From Taibaiella sp. (GTDB taxonomy: Bacteria; Bacteroidota; Bacteroidia; Chitinophagales; Chitinophagaceae): a DNA stretch of 44,457 bases. The notes below the pieces were generated by a model. It saw nothing but the letters and a program-made list of their open reading frames with translations, was not told where the DNA came from and made no database searches. Location: contig JAIOYR010000025.1 in NCBI GenBank assembly GCA_021740995.1, positions 1 through 44,457 of the forward strand. The letters are read 5' to 3'. Position numbers and translations under genes: made by a program. Positions 7,559 to 17,800 of this stretch are shown in pieces. How positions within the stretch are numbered: position 1 is the stretch's first letter; each line of letters opens with the position of its first letter.

Positions 7559-8449
7559 TCACCCTCTCGGATGGTTTTGTTTGTGAATCTCTTTTAGTTT
7601 ATCGATATTGTTATGGGTGTAAATCTGTGTTGCTGCCAGGCTGCTATGCCCCAGCAGGTCTTTTATAGCCTGTATGTTTGCGCCATTAGTGAGCAGGTGG
7701 GTAGCAAATGAATGACGGAGAACGTGTGGGCTTTTCTTTTTCTGTGTGGTTAGCGGACTCAGGTATTTTTTCACGGTACGGTACACATATTGTGCGTAGA
7801 GCGGTTTACCATTTTCCAGATTTAGCAGAAATACATCATTATATGCTTCCAATTGCTTTTTATCCTGAAGGTATTCCCTTAATGTATCCAGCATTGCAGC
7901 GCTTAGTGGCATCAACCGCTCTTTATTGCCCTTTCCCAAAACTCGTATTTGCCCCAGCCCCCACTCTATGTCCTGCTCCTTCAGCTGCAGCAACTCGTTC
8001 CGCCGCATACCTGTAGCATATAGCAGCTCGCATATAAGCCGCTCTGTAAAGCCGGCAAAACCATCACCAAACTTCACTTCTTCCAGCAAGAGTCTTGTGT
8101 CTGATTCTTTGAGCGAAGACGGCAGCCTTTCAGGCAGCCGCTGTGCATGTAGTTTACGTATGGGATTGTTGTCAGTATATCCTGTTTTCCGCAGATGCTT
8201 AAAAAATGCGCTCAGACTGGATAATTTGCGATTGAGGGTGCGGGCGGCATTTTTTTCTTCTTTCATGCCGGCAAGCCAGCTCCTTATATGAAAATGAGAT
8301 ACTAACGCTATATCATCTATATTGTATTCAGATAAAACATAATCTCTAAACTGTTCAATATCTCTACTATACGCTGTAAGCGTGTGAGGTGAGTAGCGTT
8401 TCTCAAACCTCAAATGTTGTAAAAAGTCACTTAGCCTTTCGTCAAACAT
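7559..8449 (-). CDS. xerC: XerC-like tyrosine recombinase
   Basis: The 296-residue length fits chromosomal Xer recombinases rather than phage integrases. An N-terminal SAM-like core-binding domain (residues 1-90) is followed by the catalytic domain with all expected residues: Arg149 (ATGMRRNEL), Lys173 (GKGNKER), His242 and Arg245 (HVLRHSFATH), His268 (LLGHSSL) and the nucleophile Tyr277 (IYTH). Xer proteins resolve chromosome dimers at dif during division. Placement between rpsU and hpf with no mobile-element features supports a housekeeping role. XerC versus XerD is judged from context only. A long hairpin (8455-8492) sits directly in front of the start. Confidence 0.88.
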   Translation of the reverse strand: MFDERLSDFLQHLRFEKRYSPHTLTAYSRDIEQFRDYVLSEYNIDDIALVSHFHIRSWLAGMKEEKNAARTLNRKLSSLSAFFKHLRKTGYTDNNPIRKLHAQRLPERLPSSLKESDTRLLLEEVKFGDGFAGFTERLICELLYATGMRRNELLQLKEQDIEWGLGQIRVLGKGNKERLMPLSAAMLDTLREYLQDKKQLEAYNDVFLLNLENGKPLYAQYVYRTVKKYLSPLTTQKKKSPHVLRHSFATHLLTNGANIQAIKDLLGHSSLAATQIYTHNNIDKLKEIHKQNHPRG

Positions 8450-8454
8450 AGTAA

Positions 8455-8492
8455 ACCCGAGAATGTAAATTTACTAATTTACATTCTCGGGT
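8455..8492. promoter_or_regulatory. 17-bp perfect inverted repeat between rpsU and the xer gene
   Basis: Arms 8455-8471 and 8476-8492 pair perfectly around a 4-base TACT loop; the core arm is CCCGAGAATGTAAAT. On the minus strand the hairpin ends 5 bases before the xer ATG and lacks a T tract. It could be an attenuator or processing site that lowers xer-hpf expression relative to rpsU, or a protein-binding site. Confidence 0.65.
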
Positions 8493-8545
8493 ACAAATTT
8501 ATTTTCGAAAAACACCGAAAAACGGTGTTACTGAATTATTAAATT

Positions 8546-8743
8546 TTAAGCATCCAGTGCTCCGTTCTCCATCTGAAGGCGGTAAACGGCTTTCAGCACC
8601 TTTGTGCGCTGCCTGATGGATGGCTTAGTGAATGACTGACGGTCGCGGAGCTGATTAAGAATACGTGATTTCTCGTATTTCTTCTTGTACTTTTTCAGCG
8701 CCTTGTCAATGTTTTCGCAATCTTTTGAGTCAATTATTAGCAT
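8546..8743 (-). CDS. rpsU: 30S ribosomal protein S21
   Basis: The 65-residue basic protein matches bS21 in length and sequence: MLIIDSKDCENIDKALKKYKKKYEKSRI, then LRDRQSFTKPSIRQRTKVLKAVYRL. S21 sits on the 30S platform near the anti-Shine-Dalgarno end of 16S rRNA. In Bacteroidota S21 belongs to the group of proteins that, with S6 and S18, helps sequester the anti-SD sequence; that is from the literature, not visible here. It heads the rpsU-xer-hpf unit and has a canonical promoter. Confidence 0.96.
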   Translation of the reverse strand: MLIIDSKDCENIDKALKKYKKKYEKSRILNQLRDRQSFTKPSIRQRTKVLKAVYRLQMENGALDA

Positions 8744-8774
8744 ATTATATATCCCCTTTTAATCTTTAGGACTG

Positions 8775-8805
8775 CAAAGGTAGCGATTCCAGTTATAACA
8801 ACAAA
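8775..8805 (-). promoter_or_regulatory. Canonical Bacteroidota promoter of rpsU
   Basis: On the minus strand the pattern is TTTG (8802-8805) - N19 - TACCTTTG (8775-8782), a full match to the major sigma factor (RpoD/SigABfr-type) promoter of Bacteroidota. Transcription would begin near 8767, giving a leader of about 25 bases. Confidence 0.8.
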
Positions 8806-8919
8806 TTTTTTATGGCATATTTTCACCTAAATTATTCAATTAAATCAAAAAATTATCCGAAAAATCCAAAAAATAAATAGGAGAAACTAATTTTCCCCAT
8901 TGACCCAATAGAATAATGA

Positions 8920-10113
8920 TTACAACCATTCTCCATTAGGAAAAGAAACAACTACAGTAGTTCCCTCACCTTCCTTACTGTGAAACCGGATATTCCCTTT
9001 TAGGTTGTGCAGATATTCATAAATAAGTCGCAAACCTAACCCATTACCCTTTTCATTACTGGTACCATGTGTATATCTCGACCATGTCTTGTTAGACAAT
9101 GATTCCATAACCTCCGCTGTGATACCCACCCCTGTATCTGCTACAGAAATCTGCACCAGCTCTTCTGAAATACCAGCAGTAATGGTGATGGTTCCATTTT
9201 TAGTAAATTTATTTGCATTGCCCAGCAAGTTACGAAGTATAAACTCGATACCATCCCGGTTACCGTTGATAGTAATCTGCGGATTAACTGCATTTATCAA
9301 CGTATTGTTTTTAGCATTAGCCGATAGCAAAAAATAGCCAATACACTCATTGCATAAGTCGCACAAATTGAACACGGCTGCTACTCCCGCCAGATGATTC
9401 AACTGAAGCTTGCCCCAGTCTACTATATTGTTAAGCAGATTTATGGTGCTGTCCAGTTGCATAGGAATCAGTGCATCTATTTCTTTAACTTCCTCTTCAG
9501 TAAACATACCTTCGTTTCTGAGCTCATAGGTAGACTTCAGCGAAGACAAAGGTCCGCGTATATCGTGTGCCATTATCGTCATTATCTCCTGCTGCATGTC
9601 TGTTACATTCTTTAGGTCTTTGTTGAGCGTGCGCAGCTCAAAGAGTTTAATCACCTGCTTACTGAGCACCTTCAGAGCAAACGTCTGGTCATCATTCAGT
9701 GCTCTGGGTATACTGTCCAGCACACATAAAGTACCTATTTTGTAACCTGAACCGGTAACAAGTGGCATACCTGCATAATACCGGATATTGGGTACTCCGG
9801 TTACCAGTGGATTGTCTGAAAATCGAATATCCTTTGTAGCATCACTCACTTCAAACAAACTATCTTCCAATATAGCATGCGCACAAAAGGACACATTGCG
9901 CTCCGTTTCTGTATTGTCCATTCCTATTTTGGCCTTGAACCACTGTCGGTTAAAATCGACCAGTGTAATCAGGGACATAGGCGCATTGCACAGCTTTGAA
10001 GCTAATTGAACAATCTCATCAAACTCTACCTCATAAACAGTGTCCAGCAACTCAAATTTATATAATTCATGCAGCCGTTCAGCTTCATTTTCAGGAATTT
10101 TCGGTGCAATCAT
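8920..10113 (-). CDS. Soluble GAF-domain sensor histidine kinase
   Basis: The 397-residue protein has no membrane span or signal peptide, so it should be cytoplasmic. Residues about 25-160 form a GAF domain (NVSFCAHAILEDSLFEVSDA, YYAGMPLVTGSGYKIGTLCVLD are typical of this GAF class). A HisKA helix pair follows with the phospho-acceptor His183 in MAHDIRGPLSSL. The ATPase domain shows the N-box NLLGNANKF (near 299), DTGVGI (326-331) and GNGLGL (356-361). No response regulator is adjacent, so it is an orphan kinase here. The ligand of the GAF domain is unknown. Confidence 0.9.
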   Translation of the reverse strand: MIAPKIPENEAERLHELYKFELLDTVYEVEFDEIVQLASKLCNAPMSLITLVDFNRQWFKAKIGMDNTETERNVSFCAHAILEDSLFEVSDATKDIRFSDNPLVTGVPNIRYYAGMPLVTGSGYKIGTLCVLDSIPRALNDDQTFALKVLSKQVIKLFELRTLNKDLKNVTDMQQEIMTIMAHDIRGPLSSLKSTYELRNEGMFTEEEVKEIDALIPMQLDSTINLLNNIVDWGKLQLNHLAGVAAVFNLCDLCNECIGYFLLSANAKNNTLINAVNPQITINGNRDGIEFILRNLLGNANKFTKNGTITITAGISEELVQISVADTGVGITAEVMESLSNKTWSRYTHGTSNEKGNGLGLRLIYEYLHNLKGNIRFHSKEGEGTTVVVSFPNGEWL

Positions 10114-10415
10114 TTTTTGTTTTTTAAGCGTATATGCTTTAGGAAATGCAAATGTATTGTATAATAATTTACCTTAAAATTGTTTGGAACAAATTTTAAC
10201 AAATATAACCATTTATAAATAATATAATTATAACTAAATGAATTAAAAAGCAATAGAAAAAAGTGCACAAATTCACTGAAAGCTGATTGATAGGCTGCTT
10301 ACATTTTGCATCTGATATAGTGCCGGCGATGTATGAAATAGTGAGCACCATATGCCAAAAAAAAACGGCCCGGCAAATAATACCGGGACGTTTTAGTATT
10401 TATAATTACTGTCAA
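10114..10415. other. AT-rich spacer between fusA and the GAF kinase gene
   Basis: This 302-base gap contains the fusA terminator (10357-10394). The remainder, especially 10114-10260, is very AT-rich and probably carries the kinase promoter, but I find no clear TTTG/TAnnTTTG pair on the minus strand. I see no tRNA or small ORF worth calling. Confidence 0.5.
10357..10394 (-). terminator. Rho-independent terminator of fusA
   Basis: On the minus strand a GC-rich stem (arms around 10382-10394 and 10362-10373, ACGTCCCGG with CCGGGCCGT) is followed by about nine T residues (10357-10365). It lies just past the fusA stop. Confidence 0.85.
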
Positions 10416-12557
10416 TTAGTTGTGTGACTTTCCTTTCACTTTAGCTACTACTTCCTCTTCTATATTGCGGGGAGCAGCAGAGTAATGGCTAAACTCCATT
10501 ACAGAGGTAGCACGACCTGAAGAAAGAGAACGAAGCTGTGTAACATATCCGAACATTTCGCTCAACGGCACCTTGGCACGTATTACCTGCAGATTGTTGC
10601 GGCTATCCATACCCTCCAGCATTGCACGACGACGGTTAAGGTCACCTGTTACATCACCCATGTATTGGTCAGGTGTGGTTACTTCCATCTTCATGATAGG
10701 CTCCAGTATTACCGGCTTAGCTTTTTTACCAGCCTCACGGAAACCTGATTTTGCACAAAGCTCGAAAGACATACCATCAGAATCGACCTGGTGGAAAGAA
10801 CCATCAAATATACGTACCCTCATGCTCTCTACAGGGAAACCTGCAAGTGCACCGGTAGTCATTGATGTTTCAAAACCTTTCTGTATTGGTGCGATAAATT
10901 CACGTGGGATAGAACCACCGAAGATATCGTTGATAAACTGGAAGCGACCTTTACCTTCTGCAAGGAATGCCTCTTCAGCTGGTCCGATCTCGAACTGGAT
11001 ATCGGCAAACTTACCACGACCACCTGTTTGTTTCTTATACACCTCACGATGTTCTACCTGCATAGTGAATGCTTCTTTGTAAGCCACCATCGGCGCACCC
11101 TGATTGATTTCCACCTTAAACTCGCGACGCATACGGTCTACGATGATCTCGAGGTGCAACTCACCCATTCCGCTAAGGATAGTCTGGCCGGTATCTTCGT
11201 CTGTTTTTACACGCAGTGTAGGATCTTCTTCTACCAGCTTGGCTATCGCCATACCCATTTTATCAGAGTCAGCCTGTGTTTTAGGCTCTACTGATATAGA
11301 GATTACCGGCTCTGGTATGAACATATTCTCCAGTACGATAGGGTGCTTTTCGTCGCACAATGTATCACCGGTTTTGATCTCTTTAAAACCTACCGCTGCA
11401 CCAATATCACCTGCTTCGATAAAGTCGATTGGGTTTTGTTTGTTAGCGTGCATCTGCATGATACGGCTGATACGCTCATTCTTACCCGAACGTACATTGA
11501 GTACATAAGAACCTGCATCCAGATGACCTGAATAGCACCGGAAGAACGCCAGACGACCCACAAACGGATCGGTCATGATCTTAAACGCCAGAGCTGCAAA
11601 CGGCTCTTTTGCATCAGGGCGACGCTCTAACTCCTCACCTGTGTGCGGGTCGGTACCCTTAATTGATTCAACATCCAGCGGACCAGGCAGATAACGGATT
11701 ACACAATCCAGTGCTACCTGTACACCTTTGTTTTTGTAGGCCGAACCGCAAAGCATAGGTACGATACTCAGATCAAGACATGCCTTACGAACTGCCTCAT
11801 GTATTTCATTTTCAGATATACTATTTGGATCTTCGAAGAATTTCTCCATCAGTGTATCATCGTATTCAGCTACTGCTTCTACGAGGTGTGCACGCCAGAA
11901 ATCAACGTCTTCCTTCATATCTTCAGGAATCGGCACCACGGTGTAGGTCATACCCTGTGTAGCATCATCCCATATGATCGCCTCCATTTTAATGAGGTCA
12001 ACAATACCCTTGAAACCATCTTCAGCACCGATAGGCAACTGCAGTGGCACAGACTTTGCACCCAGCATTTCCTTTACCTGCTGCACCACCATCAGGAAGT
12101 CAGCACCGATACGGTCCATTTTGTTTACAAACCCGATACGGGGTACTCTATAACGGTTTGCCTGGCGCCATACAGTTTCAGACTGTGGCTCTACGCCATC
12201 TACCGCTGAGAACAGAGCCACCAGACCATCCAGTACACGCAAAGAGCGCTCTACCTCAATGGTAAAGTCAACGTGACCCGGAGTATCAATAATGTTGAAT
12301 TTGTAGTTTTTTGACTCAGGTAACTTCTTACCCTGTGTTGTAGGATAATTCCAGAAACAGGTAGTAGCTGCCGATGTGATCGTGATACCACGCTCTTGCT
12401 CCTGTGCCATCCAGTCCATGGTAGCCGCACCTTCGTGCACCTCACCTATTTTGTGGTTTACACCTGTGTAGTAAAGAATACGCTCGGTCATTGTAGTTTT
12501 ACCGGCGTCGATGTGTGCTGCGATACCAAAGTTGCGCTGTAAGCGGAGGTCTGCCAT
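10416..12557 (-). CDS. fusA: Elongation factor G
   Basis: EF-G is the GTPase that drives translocation and, with RRF, ribosome recycling. The 713-residue protein has the G motifs [28 protein letters not shown] and GSAYKNKG in order, followed by domains II-V; the domain IV tip region and the C-terminal [24 protein letters not shown] are intact. The length is normal for Bacteroidota. It is flanked by its own -7 box and terminator and is not next to rpsL, rpsG or tuf, so it appears monocistronic rather than part of the str operon. A second EF-G paralog elsewhere in the genome is possible. Confidence 0.96.
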   Translation of the reverse strand: MADLRLQRNFGIAAHIDAGKTTMTERILYYTGVNHKIGEVHEGAATMDWMAQEQERGITITSAATTCFWNYPTTQGKKLPESKNYKFNIIDTPGHVDFTIEVERSLRVLDGLVALFSAVDGVEPQSETVWRQANRYRVPRIGFVNKMDRIGADFLMVVQQVKEMLGAKSVPLQLPIGAEDGFKGIVDLIKMEAIIWDDATQGMTYTVVPIPEDMKEDVDFWRAHLVEAVAEYDDTLMEKFFEDPNSISENEIHEAVRKACLDLSIVPMLCGSAYKNKGVQVALDCVIRYLPGPLDVESIKGTDPHTGEELERRPDAKEPFAALAFKIMTDPFVGRLAFFRCYSGHLDAGSYVLNVRSGKNERISRIMQMHANKQNPIDFIEAGDIGAAVGFKEIKTGDTLCDEKHPIVLENMFIPEPVISISVEPKTQADSDKMGMAIAKLVEEDPTLRVKTDEDTGQTILSGMGELHLEIIVDRMRREFKVEINQGAPMVAYKEAFTMQVEHREVYKKQTGGRGKFADIQFEIGPAEEAFLAEGKGRFQFINDIFGGSIPREFIAPIQKGFETSMTTGALAGFPVESMRVRIFDGSFHQVDSDGMSFELCAKSGFREAGKKAKPVILEPIMKMEVTTPDQYMGDVTGDLNRRRAMLEGMDSRNNLQVIRAKVPLSEMFGYVTQLRSLSSGRATSVMEFSHYSAAPRNIEEEVVAKVKGKSHN

Positions 12558-12599
12558 TGTTCAGTTATTAGATTTGTTCGGATTTTGAAATTTGAGGTG

Positions 12600-12632
12600 C
12601 AAAGGTAGGGAATTAATGTGAAAATTTGACAA
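12600..12632 (-). promoter_or_regulatory. Candidate promoter of fusA
   Basis: On the minus strand TACCTTTG (12600-12607) is a perfect -7 box, identical to that of rpsU, with a TTG 22 bases upstream (12630-12632). The leader would be about 35 bases. Confidence 0.65.
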
Positions 12633-12788
12633 TGTGGAAATGGGAAAATTTGGTAGTATTCGGAAATGGTATAATCTACATGAATGGCATTGTGAAATAG
12701 GTAATTAAAATAAAATATATCATACCGAATATATCCACATGTCAACTAACTTCAGTCAGTGAAAACAGAGCTAAAAAGGGAATCCCCC

Positions 12789-13406
12789 CTACTCCCTTCC
12801 CGTAAACTTCTCCATTGTTACCGAGGTCTCAGAGCTGATACCTTCCGACTTCAATACATTGCGCACAGTGAGCAGCAGTATCCTGAAATCGAGGGCAAAG
12901 CTGATATTATTCACATACCATACATCGTACTCAAACTTTTGTTTCCAGCTTATGGTATTGCGCCCGTTTACCTGTGCCCAGCCTGTTATGCCGGGGCGTA
13001 CATTGTGGCGCATTCTTTGAGTGTCGTTGTAGAGTGGCAGGTATTCTACCAGCAGCGGGCGGGGGCCTACTATACTCATGTCGCCCTTTATCACATTGAG
13101 CAGTTGCGGCACCTCATCGAGCGATGTTTTCCGCACAAACAGACCTATGGGGGTGAGCCGGTCGGCATCGGGCAGCAGATTGCCGGCAGCATCGCGGCGG
13201 TCATTCATGGTTTTGAACTTGATGACCTTGAAGATTTTTTCGTTCTTACCGGGCCTTAGCTGAAAGAAAAACGGCTTGCCCGAATTGGCTATTGCCAGCA
13301 GCAATACTACTACTATAAATACCGGTAGCAGCACTACAAATACCACCAATGCTACCGAGAAGTCGGCAAATGGTTTTATAATACCGGTATAAATGCTGTT
13401 TGGCAT
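12789..13406 (-). CDS. Bacterial sugar transferase (undecaprenyl-phosphate sugar phosphotransferase)
   Basis: This 205-residue protein is the short, monotopic type of polyprenyl-phosphate hexose-1-phosphate transferase (PglC/WcaJ catalytic domain). It has one N-terminal hydrophobic segment (residues about 10-40), then [47 protein letters not shown] with the catalytic Asp-Glu pair, and [14 protein letters not shown]. It loads the first sugar onto the lipid carrier for exopolysaccharide, O-antigen or glycoprotein glycan synthesis. No other glycan genes are nearby, so the pathway cannot be named. The Ser-Thr rich tail [15 protein letters not shown] is not part of the domain. Confidence 0.92.
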   Translation of the reverse strand: MPNSIYTGIIKPFADFSVALVVFVVLLPVFIVVVLLLAIANSGKPFFFQLRPGKNEKIFKVIKFKTMNDRRDAAGNLLPDADRLTPIGLFVRKTSLDEVPQLLNVIKGDMSIVGPRPLLVEYLPLYNDTQRMRHNVRPGITGWAQVNGRNTISWKQKFEYDVWYVNNISFALDFRILLLTVRNVLKSEGISSETSVTMEKFTGRE

Positions 13407-13432
13407 AGGCAGTTTTCTTATGCTAAGCTAAC

Positions 13433-13463
13433 AAAAAAACGAGCCGCAAAAATACAGCTCGTT
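13433..13463 (-). terminator. Terminator of the acyl-CoA dehydrogenase gene
   Basis: On the minus strand AACGAGC pairs with GCTCGTT around a 12-base loop (13438-13463) and runs into seven T residues (13433-13439). It separates the dehydrogenase from the sugar transferase gene. Confidence 0.8.
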
Positions 13464-13488
13464 CTTATTAATCTCTTATATACAATTA

Positions 13489-14631
13489 TTAGCTTTTCAG
13501 TATGTCTCTTGATATTACCAGCTTTTGTATCTCAGAGGTTCCCTCCCCTATGGTACACAGTTTGCTGTCCCGGTAAAACTTCTCCACCGGAAAATCCTTG
13601 GTATAGCCGTATCCGCCAAATATCTGAACTGCATCAGTAGACACACGCACTGATACTTCAGACGCATAATACTTAGCCATTGCCGATTCTTTGGTCATTT
13701 TCACACCACGATTTTTCATATCGGCTGCCTGATATATCAGCATTTCAGAGGCTTCTATCTGCGTAGCCATATCTGCCAGCTTGAAGGCGATAGCCTGAAA
13801 ATTTGAAATCGGCTGGTCGAACTGTTGACGCTCTTTAGAATATTTCAAAGAAGCCTCATAAGCCCCCTTAGCTATTCCCAGCGACAATGCCGCTATAGAT
13901 ATACGGCCACCATCAAGCACCTTCATAGCCTGATAAAATCCCTCGCCTACCTCACCCAGCCGCTGAGCATCAGAAATTCTGCAATTGTCAAAAACAAGCT
14001 CTGCAGTTTCACTTGCCCTCATTCCCAGCTTATTTTCTTTTTTGCCCGCTGCAAAACCCGGTGTGCCACGCTCTACTATGAATGCGGTGACGTTGTTTTT
14101 TGCTCTTGGCTCTCCGGTGCGTGCCAGTACCACGGCTACATTGCCGCTGATCCCGTGCGTTATCCAGTTCTTGGTGCCATTCAGTATCCAGTCGTTACCA
14201 TCCCTGGTAGCAGTGCAGCGCATATTGCCAGAGTCACTACCGGTATTGGCTTCTGTGAGCGCCCATGCACCTATCCACTCGGCTGTTGCCAGCTTAGGCA
14301 GGTACTTTTGCTTTTGTTCTTCATTGCCAAAGTACAAAATGTGACCGGTACACAGAGAGTTGTGAGCAGCTACCGACAACCCTATAGAACCACATACTTT
14401 AGCTATCTCGCTGATGATGGTTACATACTCAAAATAGCCAAGACCAGAACCACCGTAAGACTCCGGCACCAAAACACCCATCAAGCCCAGTTCACCCAAT
14501 TTGCGAAAGAGGTCAACGGGAAATTTCTGATTTTCATCCCAATCCATCATATCGGGGCGAATGTGCTTCGTAGCGAAATCGCGGATCATTGCCGCTATCG
14601 ATTCCTGAGATTCTGAATACTTAAAATCCAT
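13489..14631 (-). CDS. Acyl-CoA dehydrogenase
   Basis: This FAD-dependent enzyme oxidises acyl-CoA to trans-2-enoyl-CoA. The 380 residues from the ATG at 14631 (MDFKYSESQESIAAMIRDF) fit the family; nine further in-frame residues upstream do not look native. The N-terminal, middle (WALTEANTGSDSGNM, GTKNWITHG) and C-terminal domains (QRQQFDQPISNFQAIAFKLADMAT split over residues about 265-285; QIFGGYGYTKDFPVEKFYRD; IGEGTSEIQKLVISR) are complete. The Glu in GEGTSEIQ is at the position used as catalytic base in short-chain enzymes. Substrate could be butyryl-CoA or a branched-chain acyl-CoA; the sequence alone does not decide. Confidence 0.94.
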   Translation of the reverse strand: MDFKYSESQESIAAMIRDFATKHIRPDMMDWDENQKFPVDLFRKLGELGLMGVLVPESYGGSGLGYFEYVTIISEIAKVCGSIGLSVAAHNSLCTGHILYFGNEEQKQKYLPKLATAEWIGAWALTEANTGSDSGNMRCTATRDGNDWILNGTKNWITHGISGNVAVVLARTGEPRAKNNVTAFIVERGTPGFAAGKKENKLGMRASETAELVFDNCRISDAQRLGEVGEGFYQAMKVLDGGRISIAALSLGIAKGAYEASLKYSKERQQFDQPISNFQAIAFKLADMATQIEASEMLIYQAADMKNRGVKMTKESAMAKYYASEVSVRVSTDAVQIFGGYGYTKDFPVEKFYRDSKLCTIGEGTSEIQKLVISRDILKS

Positions 14632-14852
14632 GGTAAATTTAAAATGTGTGGTATACACCGCAATTTTACAACTTTTTTTCGAAGCTAACTAATGATTTTA
14701 GAATTAGGGTGTAGGTCATGGAATGACAGCAGAACTTTTTGTATCTTGTGTATAGGACAGTATACCGCGTAGGGGTATTAGTCTATTATCATGCGGTTAT
14801 TGGATACATGGTTTGTTGCCCCCAGACCAAAGAATGGCTATATTTCGGAAAG

Positions 14853-17800
14853 ATGAAAAGATTCTTATTGTTACTCTTGCTGCTCTATGCCGACTGCTGT
14901 ATTGCGCAAAGTAAACTGCGTATTCAGCATCTGAACGTAGAAAACGGTCTTTCTCAAAGCTCAGTTTACAGCATTATACAGGATTCGTACGGATATATAT
15001 GGATGGCAACCGGCGACGGGCTAAACAGATATGATGGCAAAGAATTTATTGCCTACAAAAGCAAATTGAATGACTCTGCTACAGGAAGGCTAAAAGACAG
15101 AAACATCAATTCAGGCATGTGGGAAGACGCGTTTCACAATTTGTGGTTTAATGCAGACAACGGCGTTTACTGCCTCAATAGAAGAAAGGGCTCTTTTCAC
15201 ATTGCACTCAGCAAAAATGAAGCATGGAGTTCCTCGGGACTGGCCGGTACCGATGGCACAAAAATGTGGATGGGCGCTCCGCCAAATGGCGTATACTGCA
15301 TAGATGCCGCAACCCGAAATAAGCAACTTTACCCTTTTACGGACCCGGTTTTATTAGACCGGAAACATTTCGACATCATAAAAAGCTCGGTAAATCTGCC
15401 GGATGGTATATGGATGGCAGATATGGAAGGAATCCTGTACTTCGATAAAAAGAAACACAAAGAAAGCAGAGTGCTCTATAAACGCAATATCAGTAGCCTG
15501 TTTGTATTAAAAGACGGCAGCCTGGTATTTACTTTACCGAACTGTATCACTTTTTACTCCGCAGCCACAGGGAAAACTGAGGAGATTATAATTAAAGTGC
15601 CGGGCAAAGAACTGGCACAGTGGAATTCTATTGCCGAAGATACACAAAGGGGAGATCTATATATAGCAGATGCTAACGGCAGTACTATTTGTAAGCTGAA
15701 TATTGCAACCAAGCAAACCGAACTGATAAAATTTCAAGATAATAACATAAACCAACTATTTATAGACAGGTCACAGAATTTGTGGGTATGCACCGATGGT
15801 GGCGGGGTATATAAGCTGGACATTAAGCCGCCAAAATTTCAATCTTATGTACCGGGAAATATTGTTGGCGGATCATTTATGGTCAAGAGCATTTACCGCG
15901 ACAAGTTGGGCGCTATTTGGATGGGCGTGCATGACAGGGGCGTAATTAAATATGACCCCGGCAAAAAAGAAGCATATACACTCCCTATTGGTATCGTGAC
16001 CGAAGGCGTCAATACTGCTAACTTAATGACCGACACATCTGGCGGGTTTATCCTAAGCATAGATGACCGGATAACCTGGTGGGACACCAAATCATGGAAA
16101 ATAATAAAGCAGGTTATTATACCCAGAGACACTCAGGTCGCCGGTGCTCCTTACGTTATCCATTCAATGCTGGAATGGAAAAAAGGGAAATTTCTTGTTG
16201 GTGGCAATTTTGGAGTGTATCCTATCACTATCGACAATGGCAAAATAGCGCTTCATCGGTATCTTGCTTACTTTTCAAATCAAATAGGTGGCTGGGTATA
16301 TAATCTGTACAAATCAGAGGAAGGGAACATCTATATCGGAAAACGAAATGGATTTACCAAGATCACTTTGATCAACGATAGCACACCAAAAGTGCTGGGT
16401 GGTGGATTCGATGGTTTACCAATAAGGCATTTCTACAAAAGCACTACTACACCCATACTTTGGTTGGCTACAGAGCAAGGGCTGGTAGCCTACAATGAAA
16501 CCACCGGAAAATATAAAGTATTTGATGAGTCTTCCGGTATAGCGAATAGCTTCATCTACGCTATACTACCACAAAATGATAGCGCTCTATGGGTAAGCAC
16601 CAATAATGGGATATCTAATGTAGCTGTTAGCTATGGACCAGACATAAAAGCGAAGTTTCATAACTATACATCAAAGGACGGACTTCAGTCGAATGAATTC
16701 AATACCGGTGCTTATTTCAAATGCAATGACGGAACATTGATGTTCGGAGGTATAGCAGGTATCAACTGGTTCAAACCGGAAGATATTACGCATAACCCAT
16801 ACAAGGCAATTCCGGCTATAACAGGTATCTATATTAACGACACCCTGATGACAAGCGATACGGCAATGTATATTCAGGATTTATGCCTGCCTTACGACCG
16901 CAATACGCTTAGCTTCTCGCTGAGAGCACTGGAATATACATCGCCTGAGCAGAATGTATTTGCCTACATACTCGAAGGACTGGATAAAGAATGGGTATAT
17001 ACCGCCAACGACAAAGTGCGCTATTCTAATCTTGCACCCGGCAAATACCGCTTCCTGCTCAAGGTGCGTAATAATGAAACATTGTGGAATGAAACACCAC
17101 TGGAGCTTGTGGTAACCATTAGCCCACCCTACTGGCAAACCTGGTGGTTTATTCTCGCTATTATTGTTACTATCATTCTAATAATTATAGTAATGGCTCA
17201 GTATTTTATTCAGCAGAAAATAAGAAGTAAAACCCGGGAACTGGAAAAACAAAATGCGCTAAATATGGAACGCATTAGAATATCAAAAGATGTGCATGAT
17301 GACATAGGTTCCGGTCTGTCCAAAATATCGCTGCACAGCGAAATGGCAAATAGAAAAATAAATGCCAATGAGGCCGCAGGTAAAGACATTGCACATATCA
17401 CTGCCATATCGAAGGAACTGGTAGATAATATGCGCGACCTGATATGGGTACTGAACCCGGAAAACACGACACTGGACAGCTTGATTTCCAGAATGAGGGA
17501 ATATTGTGCAGACTATCTGGATGGCGTTAATGTGACAGCCGTTTTAGTATTCCCTGACCATGTACCCAACAGGAATATTTCAAGAGAGGTGCAACGCAAT
17601 ATTTTTTCTACGGTGAAAGAGGCCGTAAACAACTGTGTAAAACATGGGCATGCCACAGAAATAAAAATAAGCCTAAGCCTTACAGAGCAAGAACTGGCTA
17701 TGACCATTGCCGACAATGGGGTGGGTTTCCTAATGACAATAACAAGAACAGGTGGCAATGGTTTACACAATATGAAACAACGAATAGAATCAATAGGTGG

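Noticed and set aside
7559-8449. Tyrosine recombinase as a sign of a mobile element
   Set aside because: It sits in the rpsU-xer-hpf gene order with a housekeeping promoter and terminator; there are no attachment repeats, tRNA target or cargo genes.
8455-8492. Inverted repeat next to xer as a possible dif site
   Set aside because: The AATGTAAAT arms superficially resemble Xer half-sites, but they point the wrong way around the centre and pair far more perfectly than dif does, so a hairpin is the better reading.
13825-14616. 263-codon open frame on the plus strand
   Set aside because: It is antisense to the acyl-CoA dehydrogenase gene and has no recognisable protein features.
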